Numbered from the stretch's first letter, positions 25,301 through 32,975 are shown. The stretch: 64,000 nt of DNA from Bombilactobacillus bombi (GCF_003522965.1 NZ_CP031513.1:1-64000); one strand, 5' to 3'. Translations and numbers: made by a program. The notes: generated from the sequence alone by a model not told the origin.

Positions 25301-27442
25301 GTAGCAGCCAATGATTATACAGTTGATATGAGTCATTTGTTTGAAAACTGTACTAATTTAACCACTTTAGACTTGAGTACTTTGGATATGAGTCATGCTT
25401 ATTACACTAGTGATATTTTTTCTGGTGATACTAAATTATCGCAACTTACTCTAGGCAATAAGACTACTTTTCCAGAAGATCCTAGTTTGCCAGCCGCTCC
25501 AGCCAAAGATAGTGATACAAATGGTAATACGCAAAAATGGCGGGCAGTTGGCACTGGTGCAACAATAGATTCACCTAAAGGAGATCGTTTAACTAGTATA
25601 GAAGTAGCTAGTCGCTATCCATATAAAGGAACTAATGGTCCTCAAGAAACTTACGTGTGGGATAATGCTTGGTGGGATTATGACCAAAACACTAAAACTT
25701 TAACAATTCATAAACATAATATTGACTTAGGAGTGACCAGTTATACTCAGTGGCCTTGGTATGATACCAAAGGAACAATTATTAATAACGTAGTTAATGT
25801 AAATATTGATCCCGGAGTTAAAGTTGATAGTACTGCTGGTATGTTCTTGGGGATGAAGGCTTTAACTTCAATTAATGGATTAGGTAATTTGGATACTGCA
25901 GCGGTTACTGATATGAGTAATATGTTTCAATCAGATACAGCTTTACGCTCGCTTCCTGATCTGAATACTTTAAATACTCAAAATGTCATAGATATGTCAG
26001 GTATGTTCCAATGGACGCCGTATTTGACGACCTTAGATTTAAGTAATTTTAATACGTCCAACGTTACTAAAATGGATAAAATGTTTATGCGGACTAGTTG
26101 GGGTACAGGATTACAAACGTTAGATATTAGTCATTTTGATATGAGCAAAGTAACGTCGTCTTCCAGTATGTTTACCAATGATACTCAATTATGGCAGTTG
26201 ACATTAGGGCCTAAAGTTCAATTATCCGCCGATTGTGGTCTACCAGATGCACCCGGATCAGATAAAACTAGTATGCTCATGCCGGGAAGTCAACTTGCTG
26301 ATAAACACTACAATAATACGAGTAAATGGCAAGCTGTGGGCAATGGTGGTGTCTATAATCCTACTGGAGATGCATTAACAGTTAAGGACTTAATTGCTAA
26401 ATATCCTAGGGGAACTATTAATCCCTCTGAAACTTATGTTTGGGATCAACGTTGGTGGTTATTAGACAATAATACATTGACGATTTATCCTCATATTATT
26501 GATGTTAATAGTACTGGTGTGAAAGACTGGCCCTGGTATTCTGCTTTAGACGATATTAAAACTATTGACATTAAACCCGGAGTGGTTGCAAAACATAGTA
26601 TTAAATCCATGTTTTATGGGATGAAGAATTTAACAACAATTTCTGGTTTATCTAATATGGATACAAGTGAGGTTACTAATTTTTATGCAATGTTCTTTTA
26701 TGATAAGAAATTATTGAGTTTAGATCTGAGCAAAATGGAAATAAGTCAGGGAGCTAATACTACTGGCATCTTTGGTCAAGATAATAGTTTATGGAAAATA
26801 ATCCTTGGACCAAAGACCAATTTAAAGAATTCACAATTACCAGCTGCTCCCGGAGGAGATACTTCTTTTCCGGAAAATCCTAATTATGTTAGCAGAACTT
26901 CTGATTGGCAAGAAGTATTAACTACTAATGATGATTATCATCCTTCTGGCGACACTATCAAAGCTAATGTTTTAAGTAACTATCAGGGAGATGGATCTAG
27001 TACTCACACTTATGTGTGGGTGCCAAGTGAAGCTGGATATTTAACTTTAATTAAAACACCAGAAGATGTTGAATTTAATCTTATTAACTATCCAACTTAC
27101 TTTGGCTTACAAAAATCTAAGAGTGCCCAAAAATTTGAAGTTGATGATACACGCGCGATTAATAGTGACTGGCAATTGTTGGCTTATGGCAGCCAATTTA
27201 AGTCTGTTAATGGTAATAAAGGTTTAACTGGCATTGAATTTGACTACAAAGGAATCAAGTTTGGTGAGGGTACTTCAGTTATATTAAAAGATCATTCTGG
27301 ATCTAAATTCAATTCTAAATATCAGTGGTCATTAACTGACAATGGTCAGCCTGGGATTCAACTTGATATTCCTACAACTTTAAGACCTGAATCTGGCAAA
27401 TATCATGGGACTATTACGTATGAATTACGTAATTCTATTTAA
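19391..27442 (+). CDS. Giant BspA/DUF285-repeat surface protein with WxL-like C-terminus
   Basis: The protein is 2683 residues. A signal peptide ends near 'MPARA' (about residue 36). Residues 40-600 are a Ser/Thr/Asn-rich beta region. Nine modules follow, each opened by a header of the form ETYVWD-x2-WW, L-x-IY-x-H-x-I and W-P-W (the WW pairs lie near 21.23, 21.69, 22.37, 23.19, 23.74, 24.49, 25.05, 25.67 and 26.45 kb), then DUF285-type MF-x-GM / LDLSNFDTSNV repeats. The last about 130 residues carry WQL (2594) and WSL (2646), fitting a WxL domain that binds peptidoglycan without covalent links. No LPXTG is present. Likely an adhesin. AAGGAG precedes ATG 19391. Confidence 0.82.
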   Translation: MLYKFKIAHKNKAFLASVVIIELIWLLFTTVMPARAAFGTNLTQWPKVSTNLKTQIDSKYAFSPTLSAQTQISVSNVSGANRAALDSDDDANTLKFTPSGSGNMRFTILYTNIGFSNKGKSMDATVVVTTAGTIDWIKATPVGHLQLHGTANNMSAAATVNFLEHGTNTPASVSGHLTFANVNSLKVVSMNLAAFDQIYCAPNTDLEYNAGSGGLTNLSGARNVKGDTVKFTGTFSDKSSLSYSFSGTSYFQIDTGFELGSMVDVTIPKANKTGIEDDTVTTRSLTKSDQVPIQVTNMMTSRLDPRTWEIPNLTKPRSNVNNFKNQLLTPKAVSGTSSVDIWQVRPLYTISQFITEKSSGYLSNYQITDKLDPIWTLTPDSPGTAADVIDKITITDESKKTYDSKTFTAKVDSSNNLTIKATEAALKDKNFYGHIYTFVINGAFTKTADNKFPEDTTAARYEAKSNIANASYTIASSNKVNSEDTLNVTNKINYPNPPTLKIDDMYSVKNKINGTISDSLSHGNDINYLDLTITYTDTTGATKTAPLNIETPTTTLGHENRIINSAPGSNISFQANLPSDIKNNDTSTSNQPFTITAEDNYGIKGQTIANLKPWWDVKNGTLTIHDHDINLNAKSAADWPWDNQRADINKVVFETGVTAFQSLDYMFQGMPKLTDLDLTSMDMRQVTSTTKMLDGATGLSSFVLGPNTCFPSDIALPLKTADTGNWHGVGSGTKTSPNGIMLTSSELADKYKNGAAQENYVLDKAKWWNLDSDGTLSIYAHNINTTINSLKDWDWYSVKDSVKKVDIKPGVIVSAKNADNQYTTQYMFQDMSKVKKINGLENLDTSKVQDMEAMFQGEVAIDEISGIKNLNTSNVTNMRTMFRYCYKLKSLDLSNFDMSKVENTENMFYLDYRLAELTLSDKTKFVQDPDLTAAQLKPGDTSSTQISTKWRSVDINNGGTVIAPKGKALTNKDIIVLYTNKVGPKETYVWENNWWDFDSKSGTLTIYPHQIDINASAASSWPWDGLRSNITKVSLASNVSAINSLQGMFQGMSSLTSIDGLNGFDTSQVTSMFSMFKDDSSLASLDLSNQFKTDKVNDMRNMFSNCEALTKLDVSNFNTPNLTEIGSIFSGCSNLTEIDGLNKFTTDKVHTMDSLFYNDGKLTSVDLSSFNMSSMTKENDIFSGCSALRQIKLGPAVQLVDNCGLPEAPGDGRSIGNNYNNTNKWQAVGLGDVNNPKGDSLTVRELIAKYPPKNSNPSETYVWDQNWWDVTGGILSIYTHTIDYPYNGSAIAPKWPWEAQDSIIEKVIFKGNVSTANNANLQNMFAHMTNLTTIEGLDKLNTNNAANMHAMFWKDASLTSVDISMLDMTNVKDTEAMFAETKISEITLGKNTRFIQSPGLPDNPTGTKKWHAKNSLNTDVTADNLLSAQDIINKYQKGADKQTYVWDSRWWVLDNNKLIIYPHNITLQADKGTNIKSTDWPWDSYRSSITTADIKPGVKVDSTAGMFLGMNALTSINGLGNLDTAAVTDMSNMFQSDTALRSLPNLNTLNTQNVIDMSGMFQWTPYLTTLDLSNFNTSNVTKMDKMFMRTSWGTGLQTLDISHFDMSKVTSSSNMFTNDTQLWQLTLGPKVQLSADCGLPDAPGRGDAIGNNNHNNTSKWQAVGSTKDPNKPIGDVFTVSALIAKYSKANNNPTETYTWDQRWWDITDDKTLNIYQHTIDYQYDNTVNAPEWPWRYQLNDIHTVDFKGHVDTIDNPNIQNMFAHMTNLSSISGLNQLDIKKAHSTRAMFWDTALSSLDISSFNMKNVQDTNSMLKTSSLSKITLGSDNRFPNDPGLPDNPNGTKKWKELLNGDSDTAPTGEMIDTGAIIDKYAQGSDKVRTYVWDPAWWYLDTTGTLNIYQHKIINLLSTNLQPSNWPWDNNRDQVRSIKVNPGVEVSAGISVASPSVRYMFANMSNLTSVSGLENIKVNVAANDYTVDMSHLFENCTNLTTLDLSTLDMSHAYYTSDIFSGDTKLSQLTLGNKTTFPEDPSLPAAPAKDSDTNGNTQKWRAVGTGATIDSPKGDRLTSIEVASRYPYKGTNGPQETYVWDNAWWDYDQNTKTLTIHKHNIDLGVTSYTQWPWYDTKGTIINNVVNVNIDPGVKVDSTAGMFLGMKALTSINGLGNLDTAAVTDMSNMFQSDTALRSLPDLNTLNTQNVIDMSGMFQWTPYLTTLDLSNFNTSNVTKMDKMFMRTSWGTGLQTLDISHFDMSKVTSSSSMFTNDTQLWQLTLGPKVQLSADCGLPDAPGSDKTSMLMPGSQLADKHYNNTSKWQAVGNGGVYNPTGDALTVKDLIAKYPRGTINPSETYVWDQRWWLLDNNTLTIYPHIIDVNSTGVKDWPWYSALDDIKTIDIKPGVVAKHSIKSMFYGMKNLTTISGLSNMDTSEVTNFYAMFFYDKKLLSLDLSKMEISQGANTTGIFGQDNSLWKIILGPKTNLKNSQLPAAPGGDTSFPENPNYVSRTSDWQEVLTTNDDYHPSGDTIKANVLSNYQGDGSSTHTYVWVPSEAGYLTLIKTPEDVEFNLINYPTYFGLQKSKSAQKFEVDDTRAINSDWQLLAYGSQFKSVNGNKGLTGIEFDYKGIKFGEGTSVILKDHSGSKFNSKYQWSLTDNGQPGIQLDIPTTLRPESGKYHGTITYELRNSI
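23882..24325 (+). repeat. Near-identical internal repeat, copy 1
   Basis: About 444 bp inside the giant gene match 25817-26260 at a constant offset of 1935 bp (645 codons), with only a few base changes. It encodes the MFLGM ... MFQWTPYL ... MFMRTSWG block of module 5. Confidence 0.9.
25817..26260 (+). repeat. Near-identical internal repeat, copy 2
   Basis: Second copy of the block at 23882-24325, in module 8. Most differences are single bases (for example AAT/AAG and AAT/GAT codons), so the copies arose recently or are kept alike by gene conversion. Confidence 0.9.
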
Positions 27443-27489
27443 AAAAGATGAGTCATCACTTAATTATAGTGGATGACTCATCTTTTTAT
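27442..27489 (+). terminator. Terminator of giant surface gene
   Basis: AAAAAGATGAGTCATC (27442-27457) pairs with GATGACTCATCTTTTT (27472-27487). The stop codon is at the base of the stem. Confidence 0.88.
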
Positions 27490-27494
27490 AGGTA

Positions 27495-27513
27495 AAAGCA
27501 GATATTAATTTGT
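27495..27513 (+). repeat. 19-bp direct repeat, right copy
   Basis: AAAGCAGATATTAATTTGT matches 19354-19372 at 18 of 19 positions. It lies just after the terminator of the giant gene and upstream of efp. Confidence 0.6.
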
Positions 27514-27550
27514 ACTTGGTCTAAAAATATTAAGTAATATCTGCTACAAT
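27497..27550 (+). promoter_or_regulatory. efp upstream region: inverted repeat plus extended -10
   Basis: AGCAGATATTA (27497-27507) and TAATATCTGCT (27535-27545) form a perfect 11-bp inverted repeat. The right arm touches the extended -10 TGC-TACAAT (27542-27550). It may be an operator or a hairpin; no regulator is known. Confidence 0.5.
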
Positions 27551-27586
27551 TAAAAATATAGACTTTTTTTGAAGGAGAGAATACAA

Positions 27587-28150
27587 ATGATTTCAGCTGT
27601 TGATTTACGTGCAGGAATGACCTTTATCCAAAATAATAAATTAATTAAGGTGATGAGTGCTGATCATCACAAACCTGGAAAAGGCAACACCGTTATGCGG
27701 TTAAAACTTAAGGACTTACGCACTGGAGCGATTACTGATACAACAATGCATCCTGATGTTAAGTTAGAGCAAGCAATTATTGATACCAAAGATGTTCAGT
27801 ACTTATATACACAAGACCAAGCGGCAGTGTTTATGGACTTAGAGACTTACGAACAATATGAAGTACCTTTAGATTTAATTAGCTACGAGACCAAATTCTT
27901 GGAAGAAAACATGAACGTGAAGATTGATTTTTATGGGAGCGAAGTTGTGGGAATTTCCTTGCCAACAACAGTTACTTTAGAGGTAACGGATACCCAACCT
28001 TCAATCAAAGGTGCCACCGTTTCAGGTTCAGGCAAGCCGGCTACGATGAATACTGGTTTGGTAGTTTCAGTGCCAGATTTTATTAATGTGGGTGATAAAT
28101 TAGAGATTAATACACAAGACGGCAGCTATGTCAAACGAGCTAATAAATAG
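27587..28150 (+). CDS. efp: Translation elongation factor P
   Basis: The protein is 187 residues. EF-P relieves ribosome stalling at polyproline. Three beta domains of the usual length are present. The loop tip 'HHKPGKGN' puts Lys32 at the position that is modified in many bacteria. The C-terminal '[16 protein letters not shown]' is the family signature. ATG 27587 has GAAGGAGAG 8 nt upstream; the frame reaches 27569 without a better start. No modification gene (epmA or ymfI type) is visible in the window. The next gene starts within its stop codon, so the two are translationally coupled. Confidence 0.97.
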   Translation: MISAVDLRAGMTFIQNNKLIKVMSADHHKPGKGNTVMRLKLKDLRTGAITDTTMHPDVKLEQAIIDTKDVQYLYTQDQAAVFMDLETYEQYEVPLDLISYETKFLEENMNVKIDFYGSEVVGISLPTTVTLEVTDTQPSIKGATVSGSGKPATMNTGLVVSVPDFINVGDKLEINTQDGSYVKRANK

Positions 28151-28962
28151 TGTCAGTCACTAAACGCTTTTTATTGGCCCAAGATTGGTCCAGCTGGGGT
28201 GATATTTCTTTGCAGACGGCCAGCGCTTTATTTCAGTTATGGGGGCTGCCCACAGTTAGTCTGCCAGTTAAGCTTCTGGCTGCTCATACTGGTTGGGATA
28301 AGCAAGCTCCCAGTATTGATTTGAATGCTTGGGTGCAACAGACATTAGATCATTGGCAAATGGTTCAATGGTCGGGTATATATTTAGGCTATCTAGGATC
28401 CCACTCTTTAATAGATTTGTGGCTTTCTTATTTAAAACAGCAGTCTTGTCCCATTATTTTAGATCCTGCAATGGCTGATCATGGCAAGTTATATCATGGA
28501 TTGTCTGCCCATTATGTTGACCGGCAAAAACAACTTTTACCTTTAGTTGATGTTTTAACGCCTAATCTAACCGAGGCGCAGTTACTTGTAGGTTTTCCTA
28601 TTACGGATGCTGATACTTTGAAGCAGGCTTTGCAGAGTTTAGCCCAGCAATTGCGTGGCCATCACGTAGTAATTACCAGTGTGGCTTATAAAAACCAGCT
28701 CGGTTGTGCATATTTAGATGGTCAAAAGACACGGTTGATTTTGCAACCACGGCAGCCACGACAACTGTTTGGTTCGGGAGATTTATTTACGTCTTTATTA
28801 GCAATTTTTATTTTTACGGGTGCTCCATTTGAGACTGCCGTTGTCCAAGCTACTAAATTGACAACGTTAGCGCTTCAAAGAACGGCATTGACATCTCGCG
28901 ATATTCAAATTGCAACTATTATTCCGGATTTATTACGCTTAAGGGATGATAATCATGAATAA
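28150..28962 (+). CDS. Pyridoxal/pyridoxine kinase family (ribokinase-like)
   Basis: The protein is 270 residues and starts at GTG 28150, which overlaps the efp stop by one base. It is a ribokinase-fold vitamin kinase: 'ILDPAMADHGKLY' is the PLP-kinase substrate/Mg region, 'TPNLTEAQLL' is the family motif, and 'GSGDLFTSLLA' near residue 210 is the anion hole with the catalytic Asp. It would phosphorylate pyridoxal, pyridoxine or pyridoxamine to the B6 cofactor in the cytoplasm. The next gene is an ECF S component, which fits a B6 salvage unit. Hydroxymethylpyrimidine kinase activity is an alternative in this family. Confidence 0.78.
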   Translation: MSVTKRFLLAQDWSSWGDISLQTASALFQLWGLPTVSLPVKLLAAHTGWDKQAPSIDLNAWVQQTLDHWQMVQWSGIYLGYLGSHSLIDLWLSYLKQQSCPIILDPAMADHGKLYHGLSAHYVDRQKQLLPLVDVLTPNLTEAQLLVGFPITDADTLKQALQSLAQQLRGHHVVITSVAYKNQLGCAYLDGQKTRLILQPRQPRQLFGSGDLFTSLLAIFIFTGAPFETAVVQATKLTTLALQRTALTSRDIQIATIIPDLLRLRDDNHE

Positions 28963-29503
28963 AATTAAACTTCGAAAAATAATATTTGCTGGCTTATGTG
29001 CGGCCATTATTTTTATTGGTATTAGTCTGTTTCGAATTAACTTACCAGCAATAGTGGGACGACCATTTATTCATTTTGGTAATACATTTGCAGTGATTTC
29101 AGTAATGATTTTAGGTTTTAAATATGGAGCGAGTGCGGCAGTGATTGGTCTGGGTTTGTTTGATGTTTTGAATGGCTATGCGGCTACTGCTTGGATTACA
29201 GTCATTGAAGCAGTGATTTTAGCGGCTGTGACGGCAGTGGTTTTTCAAGCAGTGCATTATCAATCAGGACAACTGTATAAGCTTTATTTGGTATCTTTAG
29301 CGGCGGGATTAATTAAGATTGTCACGTCGTGGTTAGCAGGTGTCATTGAAAGTGTAATGGTAGGTGTTCAATTACCAGTGGCATTGGTTAATGCCTTTTT
29401 GAGTTTGCCTGCAGCAGCGATTAACTCACTGGCAACGTTTCTAGTAGTGCCATTAATTTATGTTGCTTTACAGAAAACTGTTTTGAAACGGATACGGTTG
29501 TAA
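28955..29503 (+). CDS. ECF transporter S component, probable vitamin B6 (PdxU-like)
   Basis: The protein is 182 residues with six helices, the size and pattern of ECF substrate-binding (S) components. Conserved Ala/Gly-rich helix 1 ('AGLCAAIIFIG') fits the docking surface for the shared EcfT. ATG 28955 is preferred because AAGGGA lies upstream; it overlaps the kinase by 8 bases. The EcfA/A'/T energy module is not in the window and is usually encoded elsewhere. Placement after a B6-type kinase suggests pyridoxine or pyridoxal as the substrate. This is inference from context. Confidence 0.75.
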   Translation: MNKIKLRKIIFAGLCAAIIFIGISLFRINLPAIVGRPFIHFGNTFAVISVMILGFKYGASAAVIGLGLFDVLNGYAATAWITVIEAVILAAVTAVVFQAVHYQSGQLYKLYLVSLAAGLIKIVTSWLAGVIESVMVGVQLPVALVNAFLSLPAAAINSLATFLVVPLIYVALQKTVLKRIRL

Positions 29504-29506
29504 TAC

Positions 29507-30202
29507 ATGATTGAAGAAAATGGGCATAAACGCCGACTTACCACAACAGAAATGTTAACATATTTAGCTATTTCAATTGTCTTGAACTCTTTTGCTAATG
29601 GTTTAGCAGTAGCGACTAATCTTGGTAGTGCAGTATGGACGGCTTCGGCGGTTAATTTACATGGTATTTTGCCAGGTAGTTTAGGAACGATTTTATTTGT
29701 TTATGCAATTGTAGTGCAATTAATTAACGTGGTGATTAGTTGGCAAATTAATTGGCGTTCCGTAGTTTCGAATTTATTGTTTGCTTTTTTATTTAGTTAT
29801 TTAGTGCAATTTTGGACACATATCTTGGTGAAATTGCAGATTCCGCAATTTAATGTAGGAATTCGCTTAGTATTAGATATTGTTGGTATTTGTGGTATTG
29901 CCCTAGCGACTTCTATTTATCAAAGAGTCGATGTCATGTTGCATCCTAATGATGAGTTTAGTTATTTAATTAGATTTAAATTTATGCATGGCAGCGCTGC
30001 TTGGGGACAGTATTTGAGTTATATTATTCCGGTAGTAATTATAATTTATTGTTTTTGGAAAACACACCATCTAGCTGCCGTTAATATTGGTACTTTCTTT
30101 GCCCTTTTTTGTCAAGGTCCTATTATTGGGTGGGCGGATCAGCATATTTTTCATAAGTTAAAACACCGCTTATTCTTAAAAAAGTCCGCCCCCACTAATT
30201 AA
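29507..30202 (+). CDS. YczE/YitT-like integral membrane protein
   Basis: The protein is 231 residues with about six helices. The 'GLAVATNLGSAVWTA' segment near residues 32-46 and the later 'GICGIALATSIYQRVDVMLHPND' fit the YczE/YyaS group. Members are often found near MocR/PdxR-type regulators of B6 metabolism; no such regulator is seen here. It starts 3 nt after the ECF gene with a weak ribosome site, so it is probably read by coupling. Function unknown; a role in B6 or amino-acid export or uptake is only suggested by position. Confidence 0.6.
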   Translation: MIEENGHKRRLTTTEMLTYLAISIVLNSFANGLAVATNLGSAVWTASAVNLHGILPGSLGTILFVYAIVVQLINVVISWQINWRSVVSNLLFAFLFSYLVQFWTHILVKLQIPQFNVGIRLVLDIVGICGIALATSIYQRVDVMLHPNDEFSYLIRFKFMHGSAAWGQYLSYIIPVVIIIYCFWKTHHLAAVNIGTFFALFCQGPIIGWADQHIFHKLKHRLFLKKSAPTN

Positions 30203-30240
30203 TATAGTTGTTTTTCTTTGTGTTAATAATCTCTATGTTA

Positions 30241-30276
30241 AAATGGAGAATGATAGCTCAATCAACTCCATTTTTT
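30241..30276 (+). terminator. Probable terminator of efp-B6 operon
   Basis: AAATGGAG (30241-30248) pairs with CTCCATTT (30266-30273), followed by TTT. The 17-nt loop is long. Confidence 0.55.
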
Positions 30277-30317
30277 GATGGATTAACGATAATGTTAAAG
30301 TTAGAGAGGACAATAAA

Positions 30318-31481
30318 TTGGTAAATCTAGAACAACGATTAAGTGATACGGCTTTAAGATTGAAACCACAGGATATATTTTTATTTAATGCTCGAGCGCT
30401 CAAAACGCCGGGTGTAATTAATATGACTGTGGGTGAACCCAATTTTAATACTCCAAAACATATTCAGGAAGCTGCTCAATCAGCGATTGCACAGCAACCG
30501 ATTCGATATACTGTGCCTCAAGGTAAACCAGAACTAACTCAAGCCATTGCAGATTTTTTGGCTGCCAAATATCAAGTTCATTATCAACCAGATTCTGAGA
30601 TTATAACAACAATTGGAGTTACAGAAGGTGTCTTTACTACTTTAAAAGCCATAATAAATCCTGGCGATGAAGTTTTACTGCCGAGTCCCTGTTTTACGAT
30701 TTATGAGCCAGATATTCTTTTGAATCAGGGAGTTCCAGTAATCATTGATACTTCTAAAACTAACTTTCGCTTAGATCCTAAAGTACTGGCAGCCACTTTA
30801 AAGGCCCATCCACAAGCCAAAGCGATTATTCTTAATTATCCGAATAATCCTACAGGTGTTACTTACACCAAAGAACAGTTGTTACCATTAGTAGAAGTTT
30901 TGCGCCAATATGAGATATTTGTTATTAGTGATGAAATTTACAGTGAATTGTCTTACGATGTCGCCCATACTAGTATGGCACAATTGTTGCCTGAACAAAC
31001 AATTTTACTCAATGGGGTATCTAAGTCCCACGCGATGACAGGCTGGCGAGTTGGGTATATTTGTGGTCCGCAGGCAATTATGCAACATATTTTACACGTG
31101 CATGAATTAGTAACTACTTCTATTCCTGCAACTTCTCAATACGCGGCTCAAGAAGCTTTAGCTAATGGCGCTGATGATGCTTTACCGATGAAATCTGAAT
31201 ACCAAAAGCGGCGCGATGTACTGCTGGCAGGATTAAGAAAGTTAGGTTTTGCTGTCACTAAGCCACAAGGAGCCTTTTATATTTTTGCTAAAATTCCTGA
31301 TACTTTGAATCAAGATGATTTGCAGTTAGCACAAGATTTGATTGCACAAGAAAAGCTAGCGTTGTTACCGGGAAGTTTCTTTGGTCGTGGCGGCGCAGGT
31401 TACTTGCGTATTAGTTATGCTGCTAGCATGGAAAATATTAACTTAACATTGGAACGTTTAGCAGATTATTTAAATAAGTAA
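30318..31481 (+). CDS. PLP-dependent class I aminotransferase (aromatic/N-acetyl-diaminopimelate type)
   Basis: The protein is 387 residues. The start is TTG 30318 with AGAGAGGA at 30303-30310. Fold-type I signatures are clear: 'MTVGEPNFNTP' near the start, 'NYPNNPTG' for cofactor binding, 'VISDEIYSEL' and the Schiff-base Lys in 'GVSKSHAMTGWRVG', with 'YLRISYAAS' holding the Arg that binds the substrate carboxylate. Close families are PatA (N-acetyl-LL-diaminopimelate aminotransferase of lysine/wall synthesis) and aromatic aminotransferase AraT; sequence alone does not separate them. It leads a run of genes that ends in tyrS. Confidence 0.85.
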   Translation: MVNLEQRLSDTALRLKPQDIFLFNARALKTPGVINMTVGEPNFNTPKHIQEAAQSAIAQQPIRYTVPQGKPELTQAIADFLAAKYQVHYQPDSEIITTIGVTEGVFTTLKAIINPGDEVLLPSPCFTIYEPDILLNQGVPVIIDTSKTNFRLDPKVLAATLKAHPQAKAIILNYPNNPTGVTYTKEQLLPLVEVLRQYEIFVISDEIYSELSYDVAHTSMAQLLPEQTILLNGVSKSHAMTGWRVGYICGPQAIMQHILHVHELVTTSIPATSQYAAQEALANGADDALPMKSEYQKRRDVLLAGLRKLGFAVTKPQGAFYIFAKIPDTLNQDDLQLAQDLIAQEKLALLPGSFFGRGGAGYLRISYAASMENINLTLERLADYLNK

Positions 31482-31499
31482 TTGCAAGAAGGAAAATAA

Positions 31500-32975
31500 A
31501 TGACTGAAAAATTAGCAGCCAAGATGACGGGTCTAATTAAGGCTTGTTTGATAATTTTTGCAGGCTTGATGGCTGGAGGAGCGTTAATAACTACTAAGCA
31601 AGTAATTTTAGGTGCTGCTTGGACTTCACCCAAACGGTCGCTTTTTGTCTTTGTATTGGTGACAATCTTGATAATTGCTGGATGTTGGTTGTTGGCAGTA
31701 TTACCAGATCAAAAAACAACTAATTATTTAGTTTTAGGAGTGTTGTTAGTCGCTTTTGCTCTTTTAATGATTGCTTGGATTTATTCAACTCCCGCCAAGC
31801 AAACTAGTGATTATCATACTTTTTGGAAATATGGACGACAAGCTGTTGCTGGTGGTCCCATTTATTATCATGATAATAATTATTTTGCCAAGTGGGCTTA
31901 TCAGACAGGATTTTTGACATATGTGATGGCAGTGATTAAGCTTTTTGGCGCTAATATTCGAAGTATTCAATTGTTAAATGTTTTTTGGCAAGTATTATCG
32001 TTATTGTTAACTTATGTATTAGCACAAAAATTATTTCATCAAGTCGCAATAAGTCGGATAAGCTTGTTTTTATTAGGAATTAATTGGGAATGGTTAGCCC
32101 TTAATAATCGTGTGACTAATCAATATATTGCAACGGTGTTCTTTTTATTAACGTGGATATTACTATTAGATAAAAAAACGTCATCGTGGATTTTAGCGGG
32201 TGTTACTTTAGCTATTGGAAATATGCTGCGTCCCTTAAGTTTGGTTTTTATTGCAGCTATTATTGTGTTTGCGCTCATTTATCGATTTTTTAATACGACT
32301 AATAACTGGCGTCAAGGCTGCCTACGTTTAGGTGGATTGTTATTGGTTTATTTAGTGATTACCTTAAGCTGTGGGGCTTTAATCAAGCAAAGTGGTCTTA
32401 ATGAATATGGTTTAAGCAATCGTGATACCGAATGGAAATTTGTTATCGGATTGAATTATCCTTCCACAGGGTCATATTCTCAACCTTTGGTTAAAGAATT
32501 TAATTTGAAAGATACCCGCAAAACTATGTTAAAGCAAGAAAAGCAAGTAACACAAAGACATATCAAATATTTAAATCAACACCATCTATGGCTTAAACTG
32601 TTTATTAAAAAATTCTTTATAGTTTGGTCCAATCCTTCAAATACCTTGAATTTTTCGCTTTTTGCAAAAAATCATTATTTAAAAACAGTTAATCAAGTAA
32701 ATCTATGGGCGTATGCAATTACAGTGGTAGAGATTTTATTAACTTTGTTAGGAGCAATAGTGTTAGCTTTTAAAAAATATCACTCAGGGTTTAATTTGCT
32801 GCTTTTGACTTTATTTGCCTATGCGGCCGCACAAGTAATCATTGAAGTGCAGGGACGTTATCGAATTGAATTTGTTCCTTTATTGGTCATAATCGCAGCA
32901 GTTGGGTTTACCCAGTTAGTTGCAAAAAAGAAACCAAAAACTAATAATTTTGAAGTTGTAGGTGATACTTTATGA
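31500..32975 (+). CDS. GT-C-type membrane glycosyltransferase
   Basis: The protein is 491 residues with about 11 helices. The first large outer loop holds 'QTSDYHTFWKYGRQA', an acidic motif placed as the catalytic Asp in ArnT/PMT-like GT-C enzymes, which use lipid-phosphate sugars outside the membrane. AAGGAAA lies before ATG 31500. It overlaps the next gene by 4 bases (ATGA), and that gene is a polyprenyl-phosphate sugar synthase type GT2. The pair fits a system that makes a lipid-linked sugar and then transfers it to a surface polymer or protein. Confidence 0.7.
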   Translation: MTEKLAAKMTGLIKACLIIFAGLMAGGALITTKQVILGAAWTSPKRSLFVFVLVTILIIAGCWLLAVLPDQKTTNYLVLGVLLVAFALLMIAWIYSTPAKQTSDYHTFWKYGRQAVAGGPIYYHDNNYFAKWAYQTGFLTYVMAVIKLFGANIRSIQLLNVFWQVLSLLLTYVLAQKLFHQVAISRISLFLLGINWEWLALNNRVTNQYIATVFFLLTWILLLDKKTSSWILAGVTLAIGNMLRPLSLVFIAAIIVFALIYRFFNTTNNWRQGCLRLGGLLLVYLVITLSCGALIKQSGLNEYGLSNRDTEWKFVIGLNYPSTGSYSQPLVKEFNLKDTRKTMLKQEKQVTQRHIKYLNQHHLWLKLFIKKFFIVWSNPSNTLNFSLFAKNHYLKTVNQVNLWAYAITVVEILLTLLGAIVLAFKKYHSGFNLLLLTLFAYAAAQVIIEVQGRYRIEFVPLLVIIAAVGFTQLVAKKKPKTNNFEVVGDTL

